Positions 7,981 through 16,836 of a DNA stretch of 64,000 nucleotides are shown here, in pieces. Source of the DNA: Palsa-504 sp963742795 (lineage in GTDB: Bacteria; Actinomycetota; Actinomycetes; Streptosporangiales; Streptosporangiaceae); assembly GCA_963742795.1 (NCBI GenBank), contig CAVUNL010000003.1:310001-374000 (forward strand), read 5' to 3'. How positions within the stretch are numbered: the first letter of the stretch is position 1; each line of letters opens with the position of its first letter. The notes beneath the pieces were generated by a model. The model was not told where the DNA came from and did not search any database. It saw only the letters and a list, made by a program, of their open reading frames with translations. The position numbers were made by a program, and so were the translations under genes.

Positions 7981-8656
7981 TCACCCACTGCGAGGGCTGA
8001 GCATGTCGCGCAGCGCGGTCATGACGTCCTGCGCGGCGCCGGCCGGGGTGATCTGCGGGTCGGCCAGCGACAATGGGATGCCCATCCCGTCCACGGCGGC
8101 GATGGTGAGCACCGCGATCTTGTCCGGGTCGTACCTGGCGCCGAAGGTGCCCAGCCCGATGCCGCGCCGCACCACCTCGGCCACGAGCCGGCGCCAGGCG
8201 GTGTTGTCGCGCAGCGCGTCGGCGCGCATCTCCGCGTCGCGGATGCCGAAGTGCCAGGACTCGATCCAGAGCCTGGCCGCCCTCGGGAGCGTCTGGCTGA
8301 TACCCGGTAAGCGACCGGGTGATGATCTGCTCCAGTTGCTCCCACGGGTCGCTGATCGCGGCCACGTCCGCCTCCAGGGCGGCGATCTCCGCGCTGGACG
8401 CGTGCCGGAACGCCGCCACCAGCAGGTCCTCGCGAGAGCCGAAATAGTACTGCAAGGTGCTCACCGGCACACCGCTTTCGGCCGCCACGTCGGCGAACCG
8501 GGTGGCGTCCGCGCCACGCTCGGCGATCACCCGGCACGCGGCCTCCAGGACGGCGACCTTGCGGCGGCCGGCCCGGCGGCCGGGCCCGCGGCCCCCGGAC
8601 TGACTTCCGGGGCCGCGGGGGATGGCTCCTGCAGACTCCAGGCCCGCAGCGGTCAT
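7981..8656 (-). pseudogene. TetR-family regulator broken by a single-base frameshift
   Basis: The N-terminal frame gives a TetR HTH (RRKVAVLEAACRVIAERGADATRFADVAAESGV, then STLQYYFGSREDLL) and runs to about GYQPDAPEGG. Homology then continues in another frame as RLWIESWHFGIRDAEMRADALRDNTAWRRLVAEVV to the stop at 7981. The shift lies at about 8271-8290. Total length is 676 nt, one base over a multiple of three, which fits one inserted base or a sequencing error. The ATG at 8656 overlaps the permease stop (ATGA), so it is the second gene of a permease-regulator operon. If functional it probably represses that operon. Confidence 0.8.
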
Positions 8657-10140
8657 GAGGAGATGCTCCCTTCGCCCTGCACCGGCGCCGTGATCCCGTC
8701 CTTGAAGTACCGGGGGATGAACCGGGCGGTGACGACCATGAGGATCACCCCGACGCTCAGCGAGCCGGCGCCAATCAGGAAGATACCGCCGATCCCGTGG
8801 AAGCTGGAGTAGCTGCTCGCGGCCGGCCAGTACGACTTGATCGACAGGACGAACGCGCCGAGCAGGGTCAGCCCGCCGACCAGCGGCAAGACGCCCTTGA
8901 CCAGCAGGGCGCGCGCGCTGGTGCGCAGGTCGCGGCGGAAGAACCAGACGCAGGCGAACCCGGTGAGCCCATAGTAGAAGGCGATCAGCAGCCCGACCGA
9001 GGCCGCCGAGTCAGCCAGCACGTTCTTGGAGACGGCGGTCAGCAGCACGAAGAACAGCGCCGACACGATGCCCATGACCAGCGTGGCCACGGTGGGAGTG
9101 CGGTAGCGGGGGTGCATCCGGGCGAACCAGCGGGGCAGCGCGCGGTGCGCGGACATGGCCAGCGCGGCGCGCGCGGTGGGCATGATCGTAGTCTGCGCCG
9201 AGGCGGCGGTGGAGGTCAGGACGCACAGCACCAGCAGCTTGCCCGGCGTGCTGCCCAGCACCGAAGAGGCCATCGCGCCGAGTACGTCGGTGCTGTGCGC
9301 CGCCAGGAACGCGGGCCCGGCGTAGGCCAGCGACGCGGCGCTGATCACGGCGAAGATGGCGACCAGCATCACCGTGGCCATCACCGCGGCGCGGCCGGGG
9401 GTGCGGGCGGAGTCCTTGGTCTCCTCGTTGACGCTGAGCGCGCAGTCCCAGCCCCAGTAGATAAACACGGCCAGCAGGAAGGAGTTGGACAGGCTGCCGA
9501 ACGATCCGGTCCACGGGTTCAGCCAGCCGGCCGACGGGTGCGCGGCACCGGGCAGCGCGTGCCCGGTGGCCGCCTTGACCAGCGCGACCACGGCGAAGAC
9601 GGTCAGTGCGCCGACCTCGATGACCAGCAGGACCTGCTGCAGCCGGGCCGAGACCTCGATGCCCCGGTAGCAGACCCAAGTGAGCAGGGCGATGAACGCG
9701 ACGCCGACCGCGGTCACCCAGAAGGCCCCGGCCGCGCCCGCGCCCACCAGTTCGAGGAAGTACCGCCCGGCGATCTGGGACAGGCTGGCCATCACGATGA
9801 TGTCAGCCGCGATGATCCCCCAGCCGCCCATCCATCCCGCCCGGGGCCCGAAGGCGCGCGCCGTCCAGGTGAAGGTGGTGCCGCAGTCAGGGTCGGCCTT
9901 GTTCAGCTCGCGGAACGCGTAGGCGATACACAGCATCGGCAGGAACGAGACGATCAGCGTGCCCGGGCTGTGCACGCCGACGACGGCCACGATGAGGCCC
10001 AGGGTGGCGGCCATGCTGTAGGCGGGCGCGGTCGACGAAACCGCGATCACCACGCTGGACAGCAGTCCGAGCGTGCCGGCCCGCAGGCCCTTGTCGTGCG
10101 AAGCCGGAGCAATCGGCTCCGCGATGGTCACAGTGGTCAT
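8653..10140 (-). CDS. APC-superfamily amino acid/polyamine permease
   Basis: A 495-residue integral membrane protein with about 12 predicted helices. Helix 1 has GTLGLLSSVVIAVSSTAPAYSM, the unwound substrate-binding segment typical of APC permeases, and later segments include FIYWGWDCALSVNEETKD. It imports amino acids, polyamines or similar amines, probably with protons. I prefer the ATG at 10140 to the GTG at 10149 because GGAAGG is correctly spaced for the ATG. The gene overlaps the TetR gene by 4 bp. Beside two NylB-type amidases and an ATP-grasp enzyme, it may import their amide or amine substrate (inference). Confidence 0.85.
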   Translation of the reverse strand: MTTVTIAEPIAPASHDKGLRAGTLGLLSSVVIAVSSTAPAYSMAATLGLIVAVVGVHSPGTLIVSFLPMLCIAYAFRELNKADPDCGTTFTWTARAFGPRAGWMGGWGIIAADIIVMASLSQIAGRYFLELVGAGAAGAFWVTAVGVAFIALLTWVCYRGIEVSARLQQVLLVIEVGALTVFAVVALVKAATGHALPGAAHPSAGWLNPWTGSFGSLSNSFLLAVFIYWGWDCALSVNEETKDSARTPGRAAVMATVMLVAIFAVISAASLAYAGPAFLAAHSTDVLGAMASSVLGSTPGKLLVLCVLTSTAASAQTTIMPTARAALAMSAHRALPRWFARMHPRYRTPTVATLVMGIVSALFFVLLTAVSKNVLADSAASVGLLIAFYYGLTGFACVWFFRRDLRTSARALLVKGVLPLVGGLTLLGAFVLSIKSYWPAASSYSSFHGIGGIFLIGAGSLSVGVILMVVTARFIPRYFKDGITAPVQGEGSISS

Positions 10141-10184
10141 GATGGGCACCGCCTTCCGCCCGGCGCGAGGAGCCGGGCTCTGGC

Positions 10185-10217
10185 ATTACTGTATCGTCAT
10201 ACTGTATTGTTGTACAG
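10185..10217 (-). promoter_or_regulatory. AT-rich promoter/operator of the permease-TetR operon
   Basis: An AT-rich island in GC-rich DNA has two direct ACTGTAT repeats (10188-10194 and 10201-10207) and a perfect inverted repeat CTGTA-N6-TACAG (10202-10217). It sits about 45 bp upstream of the permease start, where a TetR operator would lie. Confidence 0.5.
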
Positions 10218-10320
10218 GTTTTTAATACGGGAATCTGGAAGAACTATCACGGCGTTGTTTGTGGGTAACCTGACCGGTACGCGCGGCAGCCGTTAGCCCC
10301 CGAGAAATCCCTGGAGAGAG

Positions 10321-10764
10321 ATGCCCAAGCGGGTTCGTCCCTATGGTTCCGCCGTTGATGCCGAGTCCGCGGGGCTGGCCCGGAACAGGTCGAGATCCGG
10401 GAGTGAGCTATCCGGCGAGCTGGCGAGCACGACCATGGCGCGCGACTTGGCCAGCCAGGCGGCCGAGGCCGTGCGTGAACTGAACGACCTGACCGCGGAC
10501 GGCGCGTATTTCGCGGGTCTTGATGACGTCCGCGACGTGATCGCGAGCCTGCGGCGGATGAGTCAGGACCTGCCGCGCCTGTGCGAGCAGCTGGCCCGGA
10601 TCATGGTGGCGCAGCGCGAGGACGGGCACCCGGGCCCGGATCCGGAGTTCTGGGTGACCGACGCGGTCGAGGCGCTCGCCGCGGCCGGGCAGGCCGCGGA
10701 CATGCTGGCCGCCGCCCTGGCCCAGGCCGGCCAGGCTCCATCTGAGCTGCGGCCCTCGTCCTGA
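10321..10764 (+). CDS. Hypothetical helical protein
   Basis: A 147-residue protein behind a GGAGAG site. The first 35 residues are basic and probably disordered. The rest is predicted helical and rich in Ala, Glu and Leu (LASQAAEAVRELNDLTADGAYF; PRLCEQLARIMVAQREDG; DAVEALAAAGQAADMLAAAL). No signal peptide or membrane segment is visible and I do not recognise the family. Its C-terminal helices resemble small actinomycete accessory proteins of unknown role. It is transcribed away from the permease operon and may share the AT-rich regulatory region. Confidence 0.6.
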   Translation: MPKRVRPYGSAVDAESAGLARNRSRSGSELSGELASTTMARDLASQAAEAVRELNDLTADGAYFAGLDDVRDVIASLRRMSQDLPRLCEQLARIMVAQREDGHPGPDPEFWVTDAVEALAAAGQAADMLAAALAQAGQAPSELRPSS

Positions 10765-10874
10765 TCGCTACGAGGGGCTGATCTCGACGGGGATCGCCTT
10801 GGTCAGCGTTTGACCGACCGGCGAGCTGGCGGCCACCCTCGCGTGCAGTTCGGCTACCCCTTGGATGACGGTCG

Positions 10875-12164
10875 TCAGATCTGGCCGCGGCCCATGGCGA
10901 TCAGATGGCCCAGGACCGCCCCGGAGCTCACCCGCAGGCCGTCATGCTCGTATTCGCTGGTCACCCACGCGCGCAGGCCGCGGATGGCGCCGGCCGTCCG
11001 CATCGAGAACTCGCGGTCCACGTACATGTCGCTGTAGTAGACGGCCGCGGCCACCGGCACCTCGTTGGCCGCCAGTCGTGACGGGTCGTACAGCGGCGGC
11101 CAGTCGTCGCGCTCGGCCAGCAGTTCGGCGGCCTCGCGCAGCGGCCGCAGTACCGGGTCGGTATCGATCGACCACGGGTAGATCATCTCGCCGGTGAACA
11201 GCAGGGGAACGGTGTCCGAGTCCGCGTCCAGGGCCGGCCCGGGGTCGAACTCGCCGAACTCCGCCCTGATCCGCTGCGCGGACCACCTGGTCGCGCACCC
11301 CTGGGCGTAGCACGCCTCCTGCAGCAGCGCGTACAGCGGGCCCCCGGCGTAGCTGAGCTTGGCCTGCACGGCATACAGGAACGCGTCGGACAGATCGTCC
11401 CCAGCGAACGGGTCCTCCAGCAGGTAGTGCAGCTCGTTACTGCCGGTGCTCATGCCGAGCATGAGCCCCAGCGACTGGAACGCCTGCACCGACAGCGGCG
11501 CGCCGTCGGGCCGGCGGACGTCGTGGGTGGCCAGGTGCTGGGCGACGAGCGCCGCCTGGGCCACATCGTCCGGGTACCGCTCGTAGTGCGCCCTGTTCTT
11601 GTCTGCCACCGTGCGGTAGGTGCGCCGGTAAACGTCATCGGCGGTCACGGACAGGCCCGGCAGGCCGCCGGTGATGAACGCCTCGCGCAGGCCGTCCGGG
11701 GCGAAAGACAGGTAGGTGACCGCGCAGAACCCGCCGAAGCTCTGCCCGAGCACGCTCCAGGGCGCGCCGCCGGTCAACTCGCGCCTGATGAGCTCGGCGT
11801 CCAGCACGATGCTGTCGGCGCGGAAGTGCGTCAGGTAGTCGGCCTGCGCCTGGGCCGAACCCAGCCGGGCGAGCGTTTTCCGGGTGGCGGGGGTGGACCG
11901 GCCGGTGCCACGCTGGTCGAGCAGCAGCACCCGGTACTCGGTCAGCGCCCGGTCCAGCCAGAAGTCCCGGCCCTGCGGGCGCTGCGCCCCGAATCCGGGT
12001 CCGCCCTGCAGGAACAGCAGCCACGGAAGGTCGGTGCCGGCCAGGTCGGCGGCGATGACCTCGCGGGCAAACACCTCGATCTGCTCTCCGTCCGGCCGAC
12101 CGTGATCCAGCGGGACGGCGTACAGGTGATCGGTCAGGACGGTGCCGGCCTGGCGGTAGCTCAT
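10875..12164 (-). CDS. Alpha/beta hydrolase, proline iminopeptidase-like (S33)
   Basis: A 429-residue cytosolic hydrolase. The oxyanion region LFLQGGPGFG and LLDQRGTGRS are typical of peptidase family S33. The nucleophile elbow is VLGQSFGGF (Ser within GQSFGG), and the C-terminal half carries a helical cap. Members release N-terminal proline or other residues from peptides. The ATG at 12164 begins MSYRQAGTVLTDHLYAVPLDHG; no strong ribosome site is seen, so the start is approximate. It diverges from the winged-helix gene at 12237. Confidence 0.8.
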   Translation of the reverse strand: MSYRQAGTVLTDHLYAVPLDHGRPDGEQIEVFAREVIAADLAGTDLPWLLFLQGGPGFGAQRPQGRDFWLDRALTEYRVLLLDQRGTGRSTPATRKTLARLGSAQAQADYLTHFRADSIVLDAELIRRELTGGAPWSVLGQSFGGFCAVTYLSFAPDGLREAFITGGLPGLSVTADDVYRRTYRTVADKNRAHYERYPDDVAQAALVAQHLATHDVRRPDGAPLSVQAFQSLGLMLGMSTGSNELHYLLEDPFAGDDLSDAFLYAVQAKLSYAGGPLYALLQEACYAQGCATRWSAQRIRAEFGEFDPGPALDADSDTVPLLFTGEMIYPWSIDTDPVLRPLREAAELLAERDDWPPLYDPSRLAANEVPVAAAVYYSDMYVDREFSMRTAGAIRGLRAWVTSEYEHDGLRVSSGAVLGHLIAMGRGQI

Positions 12165-12236
12165 CACGGTTACGACCGTACTCGCCGACGACTCGCCTCC
12201 TGGGGAGACCCGTTCCCCTTGGATAGGGTCAACGGC

Positions 12237-13421
12237 ATGGGACACGACATCCGGACAGTCAGCGTGGCCGAGCGGCGCGCCCGGCTGACTGTCCGGCACC
12301 ATCTGGCGCCGGGGGAGCGGGTCGGCACCTTGACTGCGGCGGTCGACGGCGTCATCGCGTTGCACGGCACCGACCCCGCGTCGGTGTACCTGTCCGCCTG
12401 GGCCCGTACCCGCGACGTCGATAAGGCGGCCATCGAGCACGCACTCTACGAAGAGCGCTCGCTGGTGCGGATGCTCGGCATGCGCCGGACGGTGTTCGTC
12501 GTGCCCACTGGTCTCGTGCCGGTCATTCAGTCGGCCTGCACCGACCAGATCGCCGAGCGGCTGCGCCGCCAGCTCATCCAGGTCGTCTCGGCAGCGGATA
12601 TCGCCCCGGACGCCGCCACCTGGCTCAAGGAGGTGAGCGAGGGCACGGTCCGGGTGCTGGCCGCGCGAGGCTCGGCGACGGGTGCTGAACTGGCCAGAGA
12701 CGAACCGCGGCTGCGCACGCAGATCATCGCCGCGGCGGACAACCCCTACGGCGGGGCGGTCAACCTGACCACGCGGCTGCTCACGCTGCTGTCTGCCGAG
12801 GGACTCATCGTGCGCGGCCGCCCGCGCGGCGGATGGACCTCCACGCAGTTCACCTGGTCCGCCGCGCCGGGACGAACGGACCTGCCGGCCGCCGCCGCCC
12901 GGGCCGAACTGGCCCGGCAGTGGCTGGCCACGTTCGGCCCGGCCCCGCTGTCCGACCTGCAGTGGTGGACCGGCTGGACCGCGGGCCAGGTCCGGCAGGC
13001 GGTGAGCTCGCTAGGCCTCACCGAGGTGGACCTCGGCGGCACGCCCGGCGTGCTGCTGACCGGGGACGAGGACCCTACCGCCCCCGCCGAGCCCTGGGCC
13101 GCGCTGCTGCCCGCGCTGGACGCCACCGCCATGGGCTGGCGCGATCGGGCCTGGTACGTGGGCGAGCACACCGCGGCCTTGTTCGACCGGTCCGGGAACA
13201 TCGGCCCGACGGCCTGGTGGGACGGCCGGATCGTGGGCGGCTGGGCGCAGCGCCAGGACGGGGAGATCGCGGTCCGGCTGCTCGAGGACGTCGGAGCCGA
13301 AGCCGCGACCGCGATAGCCGCCGAGGCCGAGCGGCTCCGGGAGTGGATCGGGTCCGGCACGAAGATCACCCCGCGGTTCCGGACTCCGCTGGAACGCGAA
13401 CTATCAGGTTCCATGGCATAA
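12237..13421 (+). CDS. Winged helix DNA-binding domain protein (DUF1006/AlkZ-like)
   Basis: A 394-residue protein of the HTH_42 family, related to the YcaQ/AlkZ DNA glycosylases. It shows GVIALHGTDPASVYLSAWARTR near the N-terminus, three winged-helix-like segments and C-terminal WWDGRIVGGWAQRQDGEI. AlkZ-type glycosylases use a QxQ or QxD motif. The aligned site here is ALH, so base-excision activity is uncertain; this actinobacterial subfamily is normally only annotated as DNA-binding. The start ATG at 12237 leaves a 72-bp divergent region. The TnpB element lies immediately downstream of its stop. Confidence 0.75.
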   Translation: MGHDIRTVSVAERRARLTVRHHLAPGERVGTLTAAVDGVIALHGTDPASVYLSAWARTRDVDKAAIEHALYEERSLVRMLGMRRTVFVVPTGLVPVIQSACTDQIAERLRRQLIQVVSAADIAPDAATWLKEVSEGTVRVLAARGSATGAELARDEPRLRTQIIAAADNPYGGAVNLTTRLLTLLSAEGLIVRGRPRGGWTSTQFTWSAAPGRTDLPAAAARAELARQWLATFGPAPLSDLQWWTGWTAGQVRQAVSSLGLTEVDLGGTPGVLLTGDEDPTAPAEPWAALLPALDATAMGWRDRAWYVGEHTAALFDRSGNIGPTAWWDGRIVGGWAQRQDGEIAVRLLEDVGAEAATAIAAEAERLREWIGSGTKITPRFRTPLERELSGSMA

Positions 13422-13436
13422 AACGCTTGACTTCCA

Positions 13437-13456
13437 CTCCGCCCTGAAGGGCGGAG
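13437..13456 (-). repeat. Terminal hairpin of the TnpB element (possible guide-RNA scaffold end)
   Basis: The perfect 8-bp stem CTCCGCCC-TGAA-GGGCGGAG lies at the tnpB 3' end. In IS605-family TnpB systems the right-end hairpin forms part of the guide (omega) RNA, with the guide read from flanking host DNA. Here that flank is the stop-codon region of the winged-helix gene. Confidence 0.6.
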
Positions 13457-13463
13457 ATTCCCG

Positions 13464-14676
13464 CCTGTCACGCTGCTTTCCGGCGTGACGTCGGGTGAGT
13501 TCCTGCTTCGCCGCGCGGCGCCAGGGCGGACCTGGTCTTACCTGCGCTCCGCAGGCTGTCACCGCCAGCCCGGCGGCCTTGGCGACGTTCACCGCCGCGT
13601 TGATATCCCGGTCGAGCTGCGCCCCGCACGCGCCGCACTGCCATTCGCGGACGTGAAGCGGCTTGGGGCTGTCCTTCACCCCGCATGCCGAGCACCTCTG
13701 TGAGGTGGGCTCGAACCGGCCGATCCGGTGGAAGCTCCCGGCCGTAGAGCCGGGCCTTGTACTCCAGCATGCGCCACGAAGGCGGACCAGCCGGCGTCGT
13801 GGACGGACTTGGCCAGGCGGGTCCGGGCCAGCCCCTGTCACGCACAGGTCCTCCACGGCGACCGCTTGGTTTTCGCGGATCAGCGCCGTGGACAGCTGGT
13901 GGCAGAAATCCCGCCTGGCGTCGGCCACCCGGGCATGCGCCCTGGCCACCTTGACCCTGGCCTTGTCCCGGTTCCTGCTTCCCTTCTGCTTGCGGGACAG
14001 GGCACGCTGCGCCCGCCGCAGCTTGTTCTCCGCGCGGCGCAGGAACCGCGGGGAGGTGATCTTGCGGCCATCGGACAGGACGGCGAAATGATGCAGCCCG
14101 AGGTCGATGCCGATCATGGACTTCGCCTCGGGCAGCGCGCGGGGGCCGGCCTGGATGACGAAGCTGGCGAAGTACCGGCCCGCCGAGTCCCTGATCACGG
14201 TGACGCTGGACGGCTCGGATGGCAGCGGCCGGGACCACCGCACCGGCACGTCCCCGATCTTGGGCAGGCGCAGCTTCCCGTTCGGTGAGCACCTTGAACC
14301 GGGCGTTGGCGGTGAACCGGATCGCCTGCCGGGTGTCCTTGCGGGACCGGAACCGGGGCAGCCCGATCTTCGGTCCCTTCCGCGTGCCCGTTGAGCGAAG
14401 CGAAGAAGCTCCGGTAGGCCGCGTTCAGGTCAGCCAGGGCCTGCTGGAGGATCACGCGGAGACTTCGCCCAGCCAGGCCCGCTCCGGGGCAGCCTTGGCC
14501 GCAGTCAGCCAGGCTGACAGCTCCGCATCGGTGACGTACGGCTGCCCGGCCTCGTGCGCTTGGTGCCGGCCGCGCAGCCCGTCGTTGAACACCACCCGCG
14601 CGCAGCCGAACGCCTTACCGAACGCGGCCTGGTGCCGCGGCTGCGGGTCGAGGCGATAGTTGTACCGGAGCTGCAC
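13464..14676 (-). pseudogene. tnpB: TnpB (OrfB, RuvC-like RNA-guided nuclease), multiply frameshifted
   Basis: The N-terminus MQLRYNYRLDPQPRHQAAFG starts at a GTG at 14676. Homology then moves between frames near 14453, 14385, 14275 and at two points around 13760-13830. All signature pieces remain: the RuvC Asp in SMIGIDLGLHHFAV, the Glu in QAVAVEDL, the zinc ribbon CSACG ... CGACG, and the last Asp in QLDRDINAAVNVA. TnpB is a transposon-encoded endonuclease guided by an RNA read from the element's end. With at least four indels the protein cannot be made in one piece, so it is a pseudogene unless several indels are sequence errors. Confidence 0.85.
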
Positions 14677-14773
14677 ACCCTCACGATACTTTGCTTATAT
14701 CGCCGGATATCGGGATAGACACGCTGGCAAAGCTTTCGTTTTCGTCCTGGTTTTCGCCTCGAGGTACCGGCAT

Positions 14774-15045
14774 TAGGTGTTCGTGGGTGCAATCGCCCGC
14801 CTGCTGATGCCGGGGCGGGACAGCATCGGCATCCTGGGCACCATCGCTGCTCGGCATCGTCGGCTCCTTCGTCGGCGGCTTCCTGGAGAACCTGGTCGAG
14901 CATCACACGCTTGAGCGTGCACAGCTTCCACCCGGTCGGCCTCATCGGGTCGGTCATCGGCGCGTTTGTGCTGCTGCTCCTGCTCCGGCTCACCGGCCTG
15001 GAACGCGGGCCGCCGCCGCTACTGACCGCCCCGGCGGACCGAACT
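14774..15045 (+). pseudogene. Broken GlsB/YeaQ/YmgE-family membrane protein
   Basis: Three frames together spell a small transglycosylase-associated-type membrane protein: VFVGAIARLLMPGRDSIGILGTI (about 14777-14845), then LGIVGSFVGGFLENLVEHH after a shift near 14846, then VHSFHPVGLIGSVIGAFVLLLLLRLTGLERG after another shift near 14920. These match the two-to-three-helix GlsB/YeaQ fold, which usually starts about 10 residues earlier. With a missing start and two frameshifts it is a relic. It lies between the TnpB element and the 3' end of metG. Confidence 0.65.
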
Positions 15046-16555
15046 CCCCGGTGACAGCCGCCGGAACACCGGAGCAGCGGCGGGCAGTTGGCCGTCGCGG
15101 GGCGTGCACTGGCCGGTGATGCGCTCCGCCGCGTCCGGCAGGAACGGCGCCAGCTCCCGGCCGAGCGCCGAGCAGGCCTCGAAGAGCGCGCCGAGTACGG
15201 CATCCAGGCGCTGGTTGTCGCAGCCGTCCCGCTCGGCCTTGGCCAGCGCCCAGGGGCGGACGCGGTTGATGAAGCGGTTTGCCTCGTCCGCGATGGCCCA
15301 GACGGCCGCCGTGGCCTGCCGGAAGTCGAAGTCCTCCAGTGCCGCGGCGATCCGGGCGTCCGCGTGCCGGATCGCCGCGGCGAGGTCTTCCCCTCCCGCC
15401 GCGGCGCGCTGCGGTGCCGGGGACCCGGCCGCCCCGGTACTTGGCGATCATGGCGACTACCCGGTTGACCAGGTTGCCGAGGCCGTTGGCGAGCTCGTCG
15501 TCGGCGCGGGCGATCATCCGCCCGATGGTGAAGTCGGCGTCACCGACCCGCGGTACCTCGCGGAGCAGCCACCATCGCACCGCGTCGGTACCGTACTCGG
15601 CGGCCAGCGCGACCGGATCGGCGCTCGAACCGGACGACTTGCTGACCTTCCGCCCGCCCGCCGTCAGGTAATCGTGCACCACGATGTCCGTCGGCAGCGG
15701 CAATCCCGCCGACAGCAGCATGGCCGGCCAGTAGACAGCGTGGAACCGCAGTACGCCCTTGCCGAGCAGGTGGAAACGGCGGCCCGCGCTGACCCACCAC
15801 TGCCGGTACGCGTCACCGCCTGAGCCGTAGCCGAGCGCGGTGACATAGTTGCACAGCGCGTCAAACCACACGTAGATCACCTGGCTGGGGTCACCGGGAA
15901 CCGGGATGCCCCAGCCGCCCGCCCGTCCGGAGGGCCGCGACACCGAGAAGTCCTCCAGGCCGCCGTCGATGAACGCGAGCACCTCGTTACGGCGCCCGGC
16001 GGGCTCGATGCGCAGCCCGCCGCTGGTGATCGCCGTGCGAAGCGCCCCGCCGTAGCGGGATAGCCGGAAGAACCAGTTCTCCTCGGCGACGCGCTGCGGC
16101 TCGGTGTCGTGCTCGGGGCAGCGTCCGGCCCGCAGTTCGGCGGGGGTGTAGAACTGCTCACAACCGGTGCAGTACAGGCCCTCGTACCGCTTGCGGTACA
16201 GGTCCCCGGCCGCGGCGCACGCCTGCCAGAACCGCTCGACGCCCGGGCGGTGCCGTGCGTCCCGGCTGGTCCGGATGACGTCGTCGACGGTGAGCGACAG
16301 GGCGGGGCCCAGCGCGAGGAACGCCTCCGCGTTGCGGTCGACGAACTCCCGCACGCCCTCGCCCGCCGCCTGTGCCGCGAGCACGTTCTTCAGCGAGTTG
16401 TCGTCGGTGCCAGCCTGGAACCGGACGCGGTCTCCATCCTGGCGCCGGTATCGGGCCAGCACGTCGGCCTGCACGACCTCGAGCGCGTGACCGATATGCG
16501 GGCGGGCGTTCACGTACGGGATGGTGGTGGTGATGTAGGTATGCGGCGCGGTCAT
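15019..16555 (-). pseudogene. metG: Methionyl-tRNA synthetase-like gene with a frameshift in the anticodon-binding domain
   Basis: From the ATG at 16555 the frame encodes a class I MetRS catalytic core: IPYVNARPHIGHALEVVQADVLARY (HIGH motif), a zinc knuckle YCTGCEQFY ... CPEHD, and GGRKVSKSSG (KMSKS-type). After IAKYRGGRVPG the homology moves to another frame (EDLAAAIRHADARIAAALEDFDFRQA ... INRVRPWALAK) and ends at 15019. The indel is at about 15385-15410, and the total length is one base over a multiple of three. MetRS charges tRNA-Met in the cytosol. The short form suggests an accessory second copy, since an essential sole copy could not carry a frameshift. A CTGAGGAGG ribosome site precedes the start. 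Confidence 0.8.
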
Positions 16556-16589
16556 CGCAGCCTCCTCAGGTAAAGGGGCTCCGACCGCC

Positions 16590-16684
16590 GTAAAACACAT
16601 CGAGGCCCCGTCGCAGGGCCTCGGAAAGCAAACGTCCGGATGCGTCAATGGCCCCGCGTGCGGGGCATCATCACCTGGCATCCG
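16590..16684 (-). promoter_or_regulatory. Attenuator-like leader of metG
   Basis: On the reverse strand a 9-codon ORF, GTG ATG ATG then PRTRGH and stop (16674-16645), opens with Met codons. It is enclosed by a stem of GCATCCG (16678-16684) with CGGATGC (16637-16643), and includes an internal GCCCCG/CGGGGC hairpin. Downstream is a 7-bp terminator-like stem GAGGCCC/GGGCCTC (16602-16622) followed by TGTTTT. This order (Met-rich leader peptide, alternative stems, terminator, gene) fits ribosome-mediated attenuation responding to charged tRNA-Met. It does not match the T-box or SAM motifs I know. Confidence 0.4.
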
Positions 16685-16836
16685 TACTTGTTCACCCCTC
16701 ATCAGCATACTGCCCCCGGGCCGGACGCCGGGCGACCCGCCCGGTAAGCCGGCGCACTGGCGGGCCCTCGCGACCGTGGCCGAGCGCTGCACCGAGTAGA
16801 TTCGCCCCCAAGGTCTCACGAACACAGAAGGCGGCC

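Larger units (their letters stand above)
13426..14700 (-). mobile_element. Decayed IS1341-type (IS605 family, TnpB-only) element
   Basis: The element consists of a tnpB pseudogene with no adjacent tnpA. Its downstream end, on the reverse strand, carries the hairpin-containing terminal sequence typical of these elements, ending GGAAGTCAA at about 13427. The upstream end lies near 14700, before the GTG of tnpB, but I could not fix it. The element sits directly after the stop codon of the winged-helix gene, and the far side abuts a broken GlsB/YeaQ gene. Confidence 0.65.

Noticed and set aside
8797..10296. 499-codon forward ORF opposite the permease
   Set aside because: Composition is typical of a shadow frame (Gly/Arg/Gln/His-rich) and the permease on the other strand has clear APC motifs.
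16590..16684. T-box or SAM riboswitch upstream of metG
   Set aside because: I found neither the T-box UGGN-type sequence nor SAM-I/II/IV core motifs; the Met-rich leader ORF fits simple attenuation better.
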